Assembly (NCBI RefSeq): GCF_009720525.1
Contig: NZ_CP043930.1
Span: 4,124,501 to 4,188,500, forward strand
Direction: 5' to 3'
Length of the DNA: 64,000 nt
Source: Gimesia benthica
GTDB taxonomy: Bacteria; Planctomycetota; Planctomycetia; Planctomycetales; Planctomycetaceae
In this document: positions 55,497-64,000 of the stretch, piece after piece
How the letters are laid out: the number at the start of each line of letters is the position of its first letter
Position numbering within the stretch: position 1 is the first letter of the stretch
Made by a program: the position numbers and the translations under genes
The notes under the pieces: model-generated
What the model saw: the letters and a program-made list of their open reading frames with translations, nothing else
Told to the model about the DNA's origin: nothing
The model's database searches: none

Positions 55497-56282
55497 TTAA
55501 TCCTGTTTCGGTTTGAGTTGCTGTTCGATGACCCGGGCCACCTCTTTCCCCTGTGCGGTGGCACCGGCGGTATTGAAGTGCACGTTGCCCGGTTTGGTCC
55601 ACCACTGGGCATGCTGTGGCTTTGTGAAAGCATACAGGTCATCGACGGCAATTTCGGGATAGTCCTTGAGGACCTTCAATGCGATCTGGTTGTACTTCGC
55701 TGCATCACCGGCGATCCGCCCCGGCTCTCCTTCGGGCACGGGCGTAGTCGTTGCGAAAATCAGTTTGGCTTTGGGGGCCAGTTGTTTGAGGTAAGCGATG
55801 ATAGCCCGCAGGTTCTTTTCGTAGTCAGCGGGGGAAATCGCCTGGGTGCCGTTCACCCGATCCAGCTTTTTGCCATTCATGTACTTCAGGTCGTGCAGCC
55901 CGACGTTGAAGTGAATCACGTCCCAGTCAAATTTCCAAGGATCGTTGAGGTCGTCTTTTTGCATGGTGGCGTGCATCGTTTTCATCTTCTGAATAAACGA
56001 AGAGGAATCGCCGCCGTTGCAGTACAGACGGTAGACGTTGGCTTTGCCTTTGAGAGCCTCGCGAGTGGCATCGGTATAAGCGATGGAAATGGAATCTCCA
56101 TAGAGCAGTACGTTCGGCAGTTGAGGATTGTTTTTGACGTACTGGAACGCGGGTCGCTTATTGAAGCGAGGAGAGCGAACCAGTTTCTGCCAGGCTTTTT
56201 TGGCATCCTGTTCGGCCAGGGCCGACTGTGAGAAGGTGGTCAGGTAGAGCAGTAGCAGCGGAATCAGTTTGAGCGTTTTCAT
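55497..56282 (-). CDS. Exported SGNH/GDSL hydrolase
   Basis: A 261-residue protein with a signal peptide (MKTLKLIPLLLLYL, cleavage after ALA). The GDS motif in VLLYGDSISIAY has the nucleophile Ser64; HFNVGLHDL replaces the usual GxND block (with Gly and His/Asp), and NVHFNTAG near residue 243 supplies the His block. SGNH enzymes hydrolyse ester bonds, often acetyl groups on polysaccharides. Planctomycetes contain many of these beside sulfatases. It converges on the pyruvyltransferase-like gene (34 bases) and diverges from the phosphatase gene. Confidence 0.86.
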   Translation of the reverse strand: MKTLKLIPLLLLYLTTFSQSALAEQDAKKAWQKLVRSPRFNKRPAFQYVKNNPQLPNVLLYGDSISIAYTDATREALKGKANVYRLYCNGGDSSSFIQKMKTMHATMQKDDLNDPWKFDWDVIHFNVGLHDLKYMNGKKLDRVNGTQAISPADYEKNLRAIIAYLKQLAPKAKLIFATTTPVPEGEPGRIAGDAAKYNQIALKVLKDYPEIAVDDLYAFTKPQHAQWWTKPGNVHFNTAGATAQGKEVARVIEQQLKPKQD

Positions 56283-56510
56283 AGTGTGTTTCTCGATATA
56301 GAAGATTCATGGGAGTCGATCGATTGTGACTTCCATTGTGCAGAAAGACGCTCAGAGACGGCAAGTTGATTCTGAACTGTTTTTCCAAAAACAACGGGTG
56401 AATGCGGAATAAGGTAATTCTGTACTGTTTTGAGTTGGGACCGGCGCGATTAAGCAATAGAATATATTTTCCTCTCACATCCAGAACTGTTCTTCAAGGG
56501 AGTGCTCAAC

Positions 56511-58085
56511 ATGAGATTCTACTGTCTGTGCTGTCTGTTATTTGTTTTCGGTTGTGAACAATCCAAACCTACGACACCGGCGCCGGTGGTCGAGCAGGGG
56601 GAAGCGGCTCCGATTCCCGATGAACAGCAGGCAGGCGATCAGCATGCCGAAGCGCACAAGGGAGAACCGCTGGCCGGGATGGGCGTTATGGTGGGAGAAC
56701 TCACTCCAGACAGCGCACTGGTGCAGGTGCGTCTGACAGAGACTGATAAGCTGGTTGACAGGGATGTGAAAGGGACGTCGGGTGTGGTCCGCTTTACCCT
56801 GCAACCCGTCGCTGCTAAAGGGGGAGCGGAAATCAAAGACAATCCCCAGACAGTTGAAGCGGTCGCCGATCATGATTTTATCGCCCGGGCTGCTTTTACC
56901 GGACTGGCTCCCGGAACGAAATACGAATGTAAAACAGAGATTGGCAAGACTGCCGAACATCTGCATGCTGGACCGACGGCCCACTTTGAAACATTGCCCG
57001 GTCCGACCCTGGCAGAACCAGTGAAGTTCGTGGTAGTGACCGGCATGAACTATGCCAAATTTCATGGCGATGACCGAATCGATAAAAAGCAGCATCTGAT
57101 CGAGAACAATACCAATCTTCCGCAGCCGTATTCCGGTCCCGATAAACACCTGGGATATCCCGCACTGGAGACGATTCTGAAGCTCAAACCGCTGTTCTTC
57201 GTCGGCACCGGGGATAACGTTTACTACGATACCCCCGATAATCCACGTGCGAAAACGATTCCCGAAATGCGACAGAAGTGGCACGAGCAGTTCATTCAAC
57301 CCCGTTATCGCGATCTGTTCGCGGAGGTTCCGACTTACTGGGAGATTGACGACCACGATTACCGCATTGACGATGGCGACAATACCGGCGATCATCACCC
57401 GACTCCTCAGGAAGGGCGGGACATGATGCTCGAACAACTGCCGGTGGCTCCTATGGGGGATAAAGATGCGAAGACGTATCGTACGCATCGGGTGAGCAAG
57501 GATCTGCAAATCTGGCTGCCGGAAAACCGGATGTACCGCAGCCCGAATGCGATGGAAGATGGTCCGGAAAAATCGATCTGGGGCAAGGAGCAGAGAGCCT
57601 GGTTGCAGAAGACGCTCAAAGAGAGCGACGCGACTTATAAACTTCTGATTTCACCCACGCCGATGATCGGTCCTGATGATCTCCGTAAAACCGACAACCA
57701 TTGTGATATTGGCGGCTTTCGTCATGAGCGGGATGATTTCTTCAAGTGGCTCAAGGAGAACGGCCTGGATCAGCAGAATTTCTTCATCGTCTGTGGCGAT
57801 CGGCACTGGCAGTATCATTCGGTTGATCCCAGTGGTTTCGAAGAGTTTTCCTCGGGGGCTCTGGTCGATGCGAACTCACGACTGGGCCGCAAGCCCGGCG
57901 ATCCAAAGTCGACCGATGCCAAGGGGGAAATCAAGCAGCCTTACTATCAGGATCCGCGGTCGGGCGGATTTCTGGAGGTGAAGGTCACGCCCGCCGGCAA
58001 AGAGCAGCCGGCGACGCTTTCCTTTCTGTTTCATGACGAGAAAGGAAAGCTGCTCTACCAGCATGACGTTCCACCGAAGAAGTAG
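56511..58085 (+). CDS. PhoD-like alkaline phosphatase lipoprotein
   Basis: AAGGGAG eight bases upstream fixes ATG 56511 (524 residues). The signal peptide ends in a lipobox, VFGC. After a Pro/Glu/Gln-rich linker there is a fibronectin-like domain (about 60-165), then a metallophosphoesterase domain. Metal motifs include [25 protein letters not shown] and [10 protein letters not shown]. PhoD-type enzymes are calcium/iron phosphodiesterases or phosphatases acting in the periplasm. The usual Tat signal of PhoD is replaced by a lipoprotein signal. It converges on the DUF1080 gene with 5 bases between stops. Confidence 0.88.
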   Translation: MRFYCLCCLLFVFGCEQSKPTTPAPVVEQGEAAPIPDEQQAGDQHAEAHKGEPLAGMGVMVGELTPDSALVQVRLTETDKLVDRDVKGTSGVVRFTLQPVAAKGGAEIKDNPQTVEAVADHDFIARAAFTGLAPGTKYECKTEIGKTAEHLHAGPTAHFETLPGPTLAEPVKFVVVTGMNYAKFHGDDRIDKKQHLIENNTNLPQPYSGPDKHLGYPALETILKLKPLFFVGTGDNVYYDTPDNPRAKTIPEMRQKWHEQFIQPRYRDLFAEVPTYWEIDDHDYRIDDGDNTGDHHPTPQEGRDMMLEQLPVAPMGDKDAKTYRTHRVSKDLQIWLPENRMYRSPNAMEDGPEKSIWGKEQRAWLQKTLKESDATYKLLISPTPMIGPDDLRKTDNHCDIGGFRHERDDFFKWLKENGLDQQNFFIVCGDRHWQYHSVDPSGFEEFSSGALVDANSRLGRKPGDPKSTDAKGEIKQPYYQDPRSGGFLEVKVTPAGKEQPATLSFLFHDEKGKLLYQHDVPPKK

Positions 58086-58090
58086 CCACG

Positions 58091-58873
58091 TTACTCCTGG
58101 AAGTTCGTATCGGCGGTTTTCAGGTCCAGTGGTTTGATCCAGACGTTTCGGAAACGAACGTCGTGTCCTTCGCACTGCAGCTTGATTCCGCCCGGTCGGT
58201 CAGTGATGCCGAAGCCGTTGTCATTGCCACCGTCCAGGCCGGAATTCGCACCGCCCCAGACTTTGTCGATCGTGACATTCTCGTGTACTTTCTTGCCATT
58301 GAAGTAGACCGTGACCAGCGGCTTCTCAACCAGCTTGCCATCTTTGAAGCGAGCGGCTCGAAAGGTGACGTCATAAGCGTTCCATTTGCCGGTACCATTG
58401 TAAGCATGGTAGGGAGACTCGGTTTTGTTGATTACGGCTCCCATTCCATGTTTGGTTTTATCGCCGTCCAGAATCTGGATTTCATAGCGATTCTGCAGAT
58501 AGACGCCGCTGTTGCCGCCTGGTTTCATCACCAGAAATTCGACATGCAGACGGAAGTCGCCGTATTTCTGTTTGGTGACAATATCCGCTGCGCCGAATTT
58601 TCCCCCAGCTGCAGCCGGATCATCTGACTGGATTGCCGTACCCTTGTCGATCGGGTCTTCGACGACTTTCCATTTGATGGGGAGCGAGGAACCGAAGCGA
58701 GGGCCTTTCCAGTAAGTCCACTTCTGGTCCAGCATTTCGCGACTGCCATCCAGCAGGATTTCTGCATCGGCAGGAGCCGGGGCGGAGACCCCCACATCTG
58801 CCTGGGCGGTAGATACTGTAAGAGGTATGGTCAAAAACATAGACAGACAAATGACCAGATAAGTGTAGCGCAT
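58091..58873 (-). CDS. Exported DUF1080 protein (3-keto-disaccharide hydrolase-like)
   Basis: A 260-residue protein with a signal peptide (residues 1-25, cleavage near AQA). The concanavalin-like DUF1080 fold is indicated by KYGDFRLHVEFLV, GGNSGVYLQNRYEIQILD, WNAYDVTFRAARF and the final DVRFRNVWIKPL. Some members hydrolyse 3-keto-glycosides; many planctomycetes have dozens. Its neighbour is the PhoD-like gene, converging with a 5-base gap. No catalytic assignment can be made from the motifs alone. Confidence 0.88.
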   Translation of the reverse strand: MRYTYLVICLSMFLTIPLTVSTAQADVGVSAPAPADAEILLDGSREMLDQKWTYWKGPRFGSSLPIKWKVVEDPIDKGTAIQSDDPAAAGGKFGAADIVTKQKYGDFRLHVEFLVMKPGGNSGVYLQNRYEIQILDGDKTKHGMGAVINKTESPYHAYNGTGKWNAYDVTFRAARFKDGKLVEKPLVTVYFNGKKVHENVTIDKVWGGANSGLDGGNDNGFGITDRPGGIKLQCEGHDVRFRNVWIKPLDLKTADTNFQE

Positions 58874-59516
58874 AGTGGTTCCCTTTTATGACAGTCGTGT
58901 GGATTATGCTTGATATTTCGGTAGCAGGGGACAGGTTTTCTCAATGATGTTTCAAGCCGATTTTGTATCAGAGTGCCGTTTTACTGCGCAAAGAGTGATT
59001 GATACGATCTATTTTCTGAGCAGAATATTTAAAAAATATTAATAAAAGAGACACTCTTCCTGTCTCCTGCGGGTTAGATTCATAGTGAGCGATCCGCGAG
59101 GGGAAATCAAATCTAAAGAGTGATTTCTCAATCGATTTCGACTTGTAAAAAACAGAGTGATCCGAAGTGTCTTCTGCACAGTCAGCCGGATGACCTCATA
59201 GTTCGATATCTAATTTCGAGCAGGAAGTCGGCACTTGAAATGTTTGGCATAGAATTCGCTTTCTTTACGTGTCAATAGTTTGTTGATTATCATGGCAGAG
59301 TGTTTATGTTAGTTACAGGAGCTTCGTCGATCGTCTACAAAACGACTGACACAGGTTTGAGTGCTGATGTCCTTCCACAGCTACCTCACAATTGAGTTGA
59401 GAAACTCGTGTGATCCTGCCCATGAGTCCTGCCTCATCTGTTTTTGATGCTTAATGAAAGAACTGTCCTCTAAGTCTTTGTAGTTATATCTCCATTTATT
59501 TCTAAAGGAAACTTTT
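58874..59516. other. Long intergenic region upstream of the DUF1559 gene
   Basis: A 643-base gap. AGAGTGAT occurs three times, at 58992-58999, 59117-59124 and 59154-59161. AAAGGA lies 7 bases before the start codon at 59517. No hairpin with a T-run or coding frame with family features is seen. It may contain a long 5' untranslated region. Confidence 0.5.
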
Positions 59517-60536
59517 ATGTTTTGCAGGCACAATGTACGCAAACGTGGTTTCACACTGATCGAGTTATTGGTCGTGATTGCCATTATTGCTATCTTAATC
59601 GCGCTTCTTCTGCCCGCTGTTCAGCAGGCACGTGAAGCAGCACGTCGCAGTACGTGTAAGAATAACTTGAAGCAGCTCGGTCTGGCGTTGCACAACTACC
59701 ATGATGCCTACCTGCGCTTCCCCATTGGTGAGCAGAGCCCTTACTACCGCCCGAACTGGCGTGTGCCTCTGCTGCCCTTCCTGGATCAGGCTCCCGCTTA
59801 CAATCAGATGAACTTTGAAGTGAGTACCACTGTCGGTGGCTTCGCTTCGCAGAACAGTGGTGGATCATACGGTTATGGTTCTGGCGCTGGTTCCAACGAA
59901 GTGCTGAAGACCTTACGCGTTCCTGTCTACAACTGCCCTTCCAGTCCTCATGGAAACAATGCTAACGATAGTGCGAACGTGAAGAACAACTACGACCTGG
60001 GACAGACCATGGACTACGTCGGGATCGCCGGTGCGACACCGGATCCCTCTGGTACAACCAGCACCTGTTCTGCATCTGGAGCCGGTTATGGAAACGGCAC
60101 GTTCTGTAATAACGGTCTGCTGGCTCCTAATGAAAGCTTCCGCATCCGTGACATTAAGGATGGAACCTCCAACACAGTCATCGTCGGCGAACAGTCTGGT
60201 CAGGTCAACAACCAGGACAGCCGTTCGAACTACTATGGCGGCTGGAGCGGTATCGGCCCTTCCTCTAAAGTGACTTCCTGGTCGAACGGTTCCAACGTCT
60301 GGGGATCGGGAACGACGACCGTCATGTATTCTGTGAACAGTTTCTGGAATACCAGTGCCGGCAGTGAAGCGTATCGGACCTATGGTGCGAACACGATTCT
60401 GGGCTCTTATCATACCGGCGGTACACACGTGCTGCTGGCTGATGGTGCTGTCCGTTTTGTTTCGGATAACCTCGATTTCGGAACCCTGGCAAATCTCTGT
60501 TCCAAGAAGGATGGCCAGGTACTGGGCGAATTCTAG
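59517..60536 (+). CDS. DUF1559 protein with prepilin-type N-terminus
   Basis: The 339-residue protein has a type IV prepilin leader: KRG cleaved before FTLIE (Gly11/Phe12, Glu16), followed by a hydrophobic helix [18 protein letters not shown]. The following [26 protein letters not shown] is the hallmark of planctomycete DUF1559 proteins, and [17 protein letters not shown] near the end is the family's H-x-x-x-x-DG motif. They are pseudopilin-like, exported and very numerous in planctomycetes, with unknown function. AAAGGA precedes ATG 59517. A terminator follows at 60581-60613 and a small lipoprotein gene after it, a common pairing. Confidence 0.95.
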   Translation: MFCRHNVRKRGFTLIELLVVIAIIAILIALLLPAVQQAREAARRSTCKNNLKQLGLALHNYHDAYLRFPIGEQSPYYRPNWRVPLLPFLDQAPAYNQMNFEVSTTVGGFASQNSGGSYGYGSGAGSNEVLKTLRVPVYNCPSSPHGNNANDSANVKNNYDLGQTMDYVGIAGATPDPSGTTSTCSASGAGYGNGTFCNNGLLAPNESFRIRDIKDGTSNTVIVGEQSGQVNNQDSRSNYYGGWSGIGPSSKVTSWSNGSNVWGSGTTTVMYSVNSFWNTSAGSEAYRTYGANTILGSYHTGGTHVLLADGAVRFVSDNLDFGTLANLCSKKDGQVLGEF

Positions 60537-60580
60537 TCAACCGTTCAGGAAGATTTGAATGTTGACCCGCGATACAATTC

Positions 60581-60613
60581 GAAAGCCCCCGGTCATCCGG
60601 ATCGGGGGCTTTC
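60581..60613 (+). terminator. GC-rich hairpin terminator after the DUF1559 gene
   Basis: GAAAGCCCCCG (60581-60591) pairs with CGGGGGCTTTC (60603-60613), an 11-bp stem. On the plus strand it is followed by CTCTTGC, on the minus strand by a T-poor stretch, so the U-tract is partly within the stem (CTTTCCTCTT). It lies 45 bases after the DUF1559 stop and may only partly stop transcription into the lipoprotein gene. Confidence 0.75.
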
Positions 60614-60659
60614 CTCTTGCTGACCTAAACTGATTTATATAACAGGATCAATTGAAATT

Positions 60660-61070
60660 ATGTTACAGCGATTTGAGATGCCGAACGCGTTCCTGGCTGT
60701 CATGCTGCTGACCGTCGTGACCACTCTGGCTGGATGTGGTGGCGCGGAAGAAGGTAAGAAAAAAGCCGAAGTCACAATTACCATTACCCACAACGGTTCC
60801 CCCGTAACTGAGGGAGACGTGCGGTTGATGATGTCCGGTAAAGGCGAAGGTGCTATGGGCACCCTGAACGAATCCGGGCAGGTCGAACTGCAGGAAGTCG
60901 TGCTGGGAAATTATTCTGTCTCAGTGACTCCCCCCGAAGGAACTCCGGATAACCCGATTCCTAAAAAAGAGTATCCGAACATTCCCAAACAGTATCGGAC
61001 TCTGCAGGAAAGTCCTCTCAAGGCTGAGGTCAAAGCTGGTACGAATGAATTTACGTTCGATCTGAAATAG
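60660..61070 (+). CDS. Small lipoprotein paired with DUF1559 protein
   Basis: A 136-residue protein with a lipoprotein signal (AFLAVMLLTVVTTLAGC, lipobox LAGC). The mature part (VTITITHNGSPVTEGDVRLMM, then GNYSVSVTPPEG) is a beta-sandwich resembling carboxypeptidase regulatory-like or transthyretin-like domains. ATG 60660 is used; ATG 60678 is also possible. Such lipoproteins often follow DUF1559 genes in planctomycetes. Function is unknown. It converges on the decarboxylase gene with a 20-base gap. Confidence 0.82.
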   Translation: MLQRFEMPNAFLAVMLLTVVTTLAGCGGAEEGKKKAEVTITITHNGSPVTEGDVRLMMSGKGEGAMGTLNESGQVELQEVVLGNYSVSVTPPEGTPDNPIPKKEYPNIPKQYRTLQESPLKAEVKAGTNEFTFDLK

Positions 61071-61090
61071 TAGTTACAACTCGCGATGGC

Positions 61091-62479
61091 TCAGTGATGG
61101 AAACTGGAACCACCGGCTTGCGGTTCATGATCCGGACGCTGAGCAAAGTAGTCGATGGCATGCTGCAGATCACCCAGCAGCATGTCCGCCATGTCGCGGG
61201 TGAAACCTTCTTTGCAGACGCATCGCAGTACCGCCAGATCTTCCCGATTCTTCGGGAAGGTATAGGCGGGAACCAGCCAGCCTCGTTCGCGAACTTTGTC
61301 GGATATGTCAAACACGCTGAAGTTCGCTTTTTCGTTTGTGGTGAACGCGAACACGGGGATGTCGCTTCCGTCGGAAATCAGATCGAACGGTCCCAGCTGC
61401 GCGATGCCCGCTGAGAGGTACATCGCCACGTCCTGCGATGTCTGGTGAATCTCGCGATAACCTTCGTGGCCCAGACGCAGGAAGTTGAAATACTGCGCCA
61501 CCACCTGGTTGCCGGGACGGGAAAAGTTCAGCGCAAAGTTGGGCAGGTCTCCGCCCAGGTAGTTACAGTGAAAGATCAGTTCCTCGGGCAGTTCCTCTCG
61601 GCTGCGCCACAACACCCAGCCAACACCCGGATATACCAGGCCGAACTTATGCCCGGATGTATTGATCGATTTCACCAGCGGCAGGCGGAAGTCCCATTCC
61701 AGATCGGGTTGCAGAAACGGTGCGACGAATCCGCCGGAAGCTGCATCGACGTGAATCGGTACCTCCCAGCCGGTTTCGGCGTTGAGTCTGGTGAGCGCGT
61801 CGTTGACCTCTTTGACGTTTTCGTATCGACCGTCAAAGGTACTCCCCATGATAACCACTACGCCGATAGTGTTTTCGTCGACCAGCTTGACCGCTTCCTC
61901 CGCGGTCAGGCAGTAACGATCCCCTTCCATGGGAACGAAACGGGGTTCGATTTCCCAGTACCGACAGAATTTTTCCCAGCAGACCTGCACGTTGATGCCC
62001 ATCACCATGTTCGGTTTATCTGCGGGCTTGCCCTGGGCTTCGCGGCGTTTACGCCAGTTCCATTTCAGCGCCATGCCACCCAGCATCGCCGCTTCACTGG
62101 AACCGATGGTCGAGCAGCCGATCGAGTTTTCCTCTGAAGGAGAATTCCATAACTGGGCCAGCATGTTGGTACAGCGGAGTTCGATTTCCGCAGTCTGCGG
62201 ATACTCGTCTTTGTCGATCATGTTCTTATCGAACGTTTCAGACATCAACTGCCGGGCTTCGTCTTCCATCCAGGTCGTAACGAACGTCGCCAGGTTCAGT
62301 CGCGAGTTGCCGTCCAGAATCAGTTCGTCGCGAATCAGGTTGTAAGCGACTTTGGGAGGCAGGCCGTCCTGGGGCATCTGGTATTTGGGAACCGGTTCCC
62401 GAATGTAGCGGCCGCCGTAAGCGGGCGTGATGACTGAGTCGAGATCGTCTTCGTTAGGATTTTTCTGGCCGTGCAGCAT
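61091..62479 (-). CDS. gadB: Glutamate decarboxylase
   Basis: A 462-residue PLP enzyme of the glutamate decarboxylase family. GCSTIGSSEAAMLGGMALKWNWR, IHVDAASGGFVAPF and the PLP lysine in NTSGHKFGLVYPGVGW are characteristic, and the length agrees. It decarboxylates glutamate to GABA, consuming a proton, a reaction linked to acid resistance in some bacteria. No glutamate/GABA antiporter gene is adjacent. The C-terminus ends SSFHH, similar to other members. It starts at ATG 62479, 114 bases after the glycoside-hydrolase-like gene on the same strand. Confidence 0.92.
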   Translation of the reverse strand: MLHGQKNPNEDDLDSVITPAYGGRYIREPVPKYQMPQDGLPPKVAYNLIRDELILDGNSRLNLATFVTTWMEDEARQLMSETFDKNMIDKDEYPQTAEIELRCTNMLAQLWNSPSEENSIGCSTIGSSEAAMLGGMALKWNWRKRREAQGKPADKPNMVMGINVQVCWEKFCRYWEIEPRFVPMEGDRYCLTAEEAVKLVDENTIGVVVIMGSTFDGRYENVKEVNDALTRLNAETGWEVPIHVDAASGGFVAPFLQPDLEWDFRLPLVKSINTSGHKFGLVYPGVGWVLWRSREELPEELIFHCNYLGGDLPNFALNFSRPGNQVVAQYFNFLRLGHEGYREIHQTSQDVAMYLSAGIAQLGPFDLISDGSDIPVFAFTTNEKANFSVFDISDKVRERGWLVPAYTFPKNREDLAVLRCVCKEGFTRDMADMLLGDLQHAIDYFAQRPDHEPQAGGSSFHH

Positions 62480-62593
62480 GAGCAGTTCCCTCCTGGATGT
62501 TCAACCGGTGAAAGAGCGGGTTACTGCTATCCTACTGAATGACTCGAGGAATAAAATATCGATCGAGTGACCGATCGGTTTTTCTCTCAAATT

Positions 62594-64000
62594 TTATGTA
62601 TTACAACCCACGGCGCACTGTCCGATGATGTCCAGCTTATCGTCATTCAGGTAACAGTAGCGATTGACCCAGACGCCGTCCGGGCTGATATCAGTCGCAG
62701 CCTGCATCCGCTCGCGAAAATCTTCCGTAGGTCCGTAACCGTGCGCGAGCGCATAAATCGGCATCGGTCGCGCCAGCTTGCGGGCTGCCAGGATTTTTCG
62801 CTCTTGAGCCAGCGGTCCGGAGAGATGCGGTTCATCAGGGCCGGGGTAATAGACTTCAGAAAGTCGTTCCGGCGGATCCGCATCGGTGATATCCAGGAAT
62901 TTGAATAACGCGCGAACCAGTAGTGTTTCCGAGAGCCCTGGGTTCGCTGCCAGCAGTTGATCGCCGTAGGATCTGAGAATCATCGACCAGTGCATGCCAT
63001 ACAGTTTGACGCTGACCGAATTACAGTATTTCGCTGCCAGCGAATAGTTCATCCCCGAAATGATCGACCAGGGAGGCGGAAACGCGCTGGGCGCGAGTTC
63101 GACGTTCGGCTTGCCGGCGTCATCCATCGTTTTGCGAAAGCCCGCCAACAGTTCTTTGGAGAGCTGCGCCTTGAGCAGCAGCATCGCGGACGCCCCGGGG
63201 AAATGATCGTTGAGCCAGACCGTGAAGTTCGCGGCCTGATTTTCTTCGGCGAGCCAGTTATCCAGGTCGAAGTTCGTCAGCCCACCGTTGAGCTTCTGAT
63301 ACAAAGCCAGCGAGTCTTCCCGTATCTGTTCGAAGTGGTAGCCGAGTCGGTCGGCCGCCCGTCGGGCATGGTCGCTGAAATCGAAGAATGCCGAATCCAG
63401 GAAGTAAGGCGGATACTCGGGCCAGTCGAAGCGAATGCCGTCGATGTCCGGGTAATGCTGTAACAGATCGCGAATCAGTGCATGCTGGTATTCGATGATG
63501 TGCGGGCTCGCCAGGCTTCCGTTATTCGCGACGCGTTTCCGCGGGAGCGAACCATCGGGCAGGCGGGGAATATCTTCTTCGACCGGGCCTCCAAACTGCA
63601 CACGATACCCGGGCGGGATCGCAGCCTGCACCTGGAAATAGACTTCCAGGCCACGGTCATGGGCCGCTTCAATGAAGTGGGCTACCACCTGACCTTCGCG
63701 ATGTGTCAGTTCATCGGCACTCGCGGGTTGATAGCGCAAGTCTGCATAGAGCCTTTCATCGGGTACGAAACTCGGGGAGGTTCGCACCCACAGCTCCCGC
63801 TTCCCTTCCCAGAGGGGACGGTCCAGCAGACGGACCTGGCCGGCTCCCGCATCCGCAGGGGGCTCGCGGACTCCAGTCTGTACGTCGGCCAGTTGCATGA
63901 CGTAAGGCGAGGTGGAGACGGCAGTCACCCCTGCCCGCTGCATGAGATTGTCGAGCACATTTTCGACTCCCTCGTACTGCAGATACTCCGGTAAGACGGT
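62594..64000 (-). CDS. Glycoside-hydrolase-like TIM-barrel protein, 5' end beyond window
   Basis: The frame is open from the stop at 62594 to the window edge; it continues in frame through the GTG at 63958 for 14 more codons (TVLPEYLQYEGVEN), so the true start lies outside. The visible 468 residues show HDRGLEVYFQVQAAIPPGY, DIDGIRFDWPEYPPYF (an acidic residue at the end of a barrel strand) and VELAPSAFPPPW, resembling the putative glycosyl-hydrolase TIM barrels of family 10-like or GH-like DUF proteins. A precise family cannot be given. It probably acts on a carbohydrate; cellular location is unknown because the N-terminus is missing. Confidence 0.7.
   Translation of the reverse strand, partial: TVLPEYLQYEGVENVLDNLMQRAGVTAVSTSPYVMQLADVQTGVREPPADAGAGQVRLLDRPLWEGKRELWVRTSPSFVPDERLYADLRYQPASADELTHREGQVVAHFIEAAHDRGLEVYFQVQAAIPPGYRVQFGGPVEEDIPRLPDGSLPRKRVANNGSLASPHIIEYQHALIRDLLQHYPDIDGIRFDWPEYPPYFLDSAFFDFSDHARRAADRLGYHFEQIREDSLALYQKLNGGLTNFDLDNWLAEENQAANFTVWLNDHFPGASAMLLLKAQLSKELLAGFRKTMDDAGKPNVELAPSAFPPPWSIISGMNYSLAAKYCNSVSVKLYGMHWSMILRSYGDQLLAANPGLSETLLVRALFKFLDITDADPPERLSEVYYPGPDEPHLSGPLAQERKILAARKLARPMPIYALAHGYGPTEDFRERMQAATDISPDGVWVNRYCYLNDDKLDIIGQCAVGCNT

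Noticed and set aside
55518..56231. Plus-strand open frame of 237 codons
   Set aside because: Antisense to the SGNH hydrolase gene with signal peptide and GDS motif.

Overview
The window looks like chromosomal DNA of a planctomycete of moderate GC, close to the Gimesia/Planctomycetaceae type. This is inferred from gene content: a DUF1559 protein with a prepilin leader followed by a small lipoprotein, a DUF1080 protein, a COG2509 oxidoreductase, an Nramp-like protein without the usual metal motifs, a SEC-C/TPR protein and many exported hydrolases. No rRNA, tRNA, insertion sequence or CRISPR array was recognised. Genes are short transcription units on both strands, often with good Shine-Dalgarno sites and several TTG or GTG starts.

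Layout. 1-2155: a truncated transaldolase-like gene diverges from a NagB-like isomerase and a PIG-L deacetylase. 2170-8474: a minus-strand accessory region. Its core (6546 down to 2170) is a tightly packed, overlapping cassette: a one-TM coiled-coil protein, a phospholipase A2-like protein, an exported trypsin-like protease, three small unknown proteins, a zinc-ribbon protein, a ParB-like protein and an ABC ATPase fused to a GNAT acetyltransferase. Upstream lie a zinc-binding protein with a strong terminator, a response regulator and an excisionase-like HTH protein. This is the least explained part of the window and looks phage- or island-derived. 8942-14418: a Tat-exported polysaccharide deacetylase, a cysteine hydrolase, the Nramp-like transporter and a beta-helix protein. 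14677-24377: amino-acid and cofactor genes (cysK, a metB-like gene, ribD, thrC, an M24 peptidase) with a SEC-C/TPR protein; thrC appears to start at a non-canonical codon.

24719-30652: an HlyD-like adaptor, an operon of a hexulose-phosphate-synthase-like enzyme, a dehydrogenase and a sugar isomerase/epimerase, and a HEAT-like lipoprotein. 30673-40441: ggt, mtaB, tmk, a COG2509 oxidoreductase, a DUF374 acyltransferase, a degenerate sigma-54-type regulator and a KDG-kinase-like gene. 40442-45899: a candidate structured RNA, a zinc-ribbon protein overlapping an orphan NuoN-like gene tail to tail, a quinone-reductase-like enzyme, a YbjN-like exported protein, a Nudix hydrolase and trpC. 46097-52761: a CPBP protease, a DUF900 lipoprotein, a methyltransferase and a 1031-residue membrane-anchored sigma-54 activator. 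52821-64000: a frameshifted gene, a pyruvyltransferase-like protein, an SGNH hydrolase, a PhoD-like phosphatase, a DUF1080 protein, the DUF1559/lipoprotein pair, a glutamate decarboxylase and a glycoside-hydrolase-like protein running off the window.

All calls come from reading motifs and spacing by eye; no database search was run.
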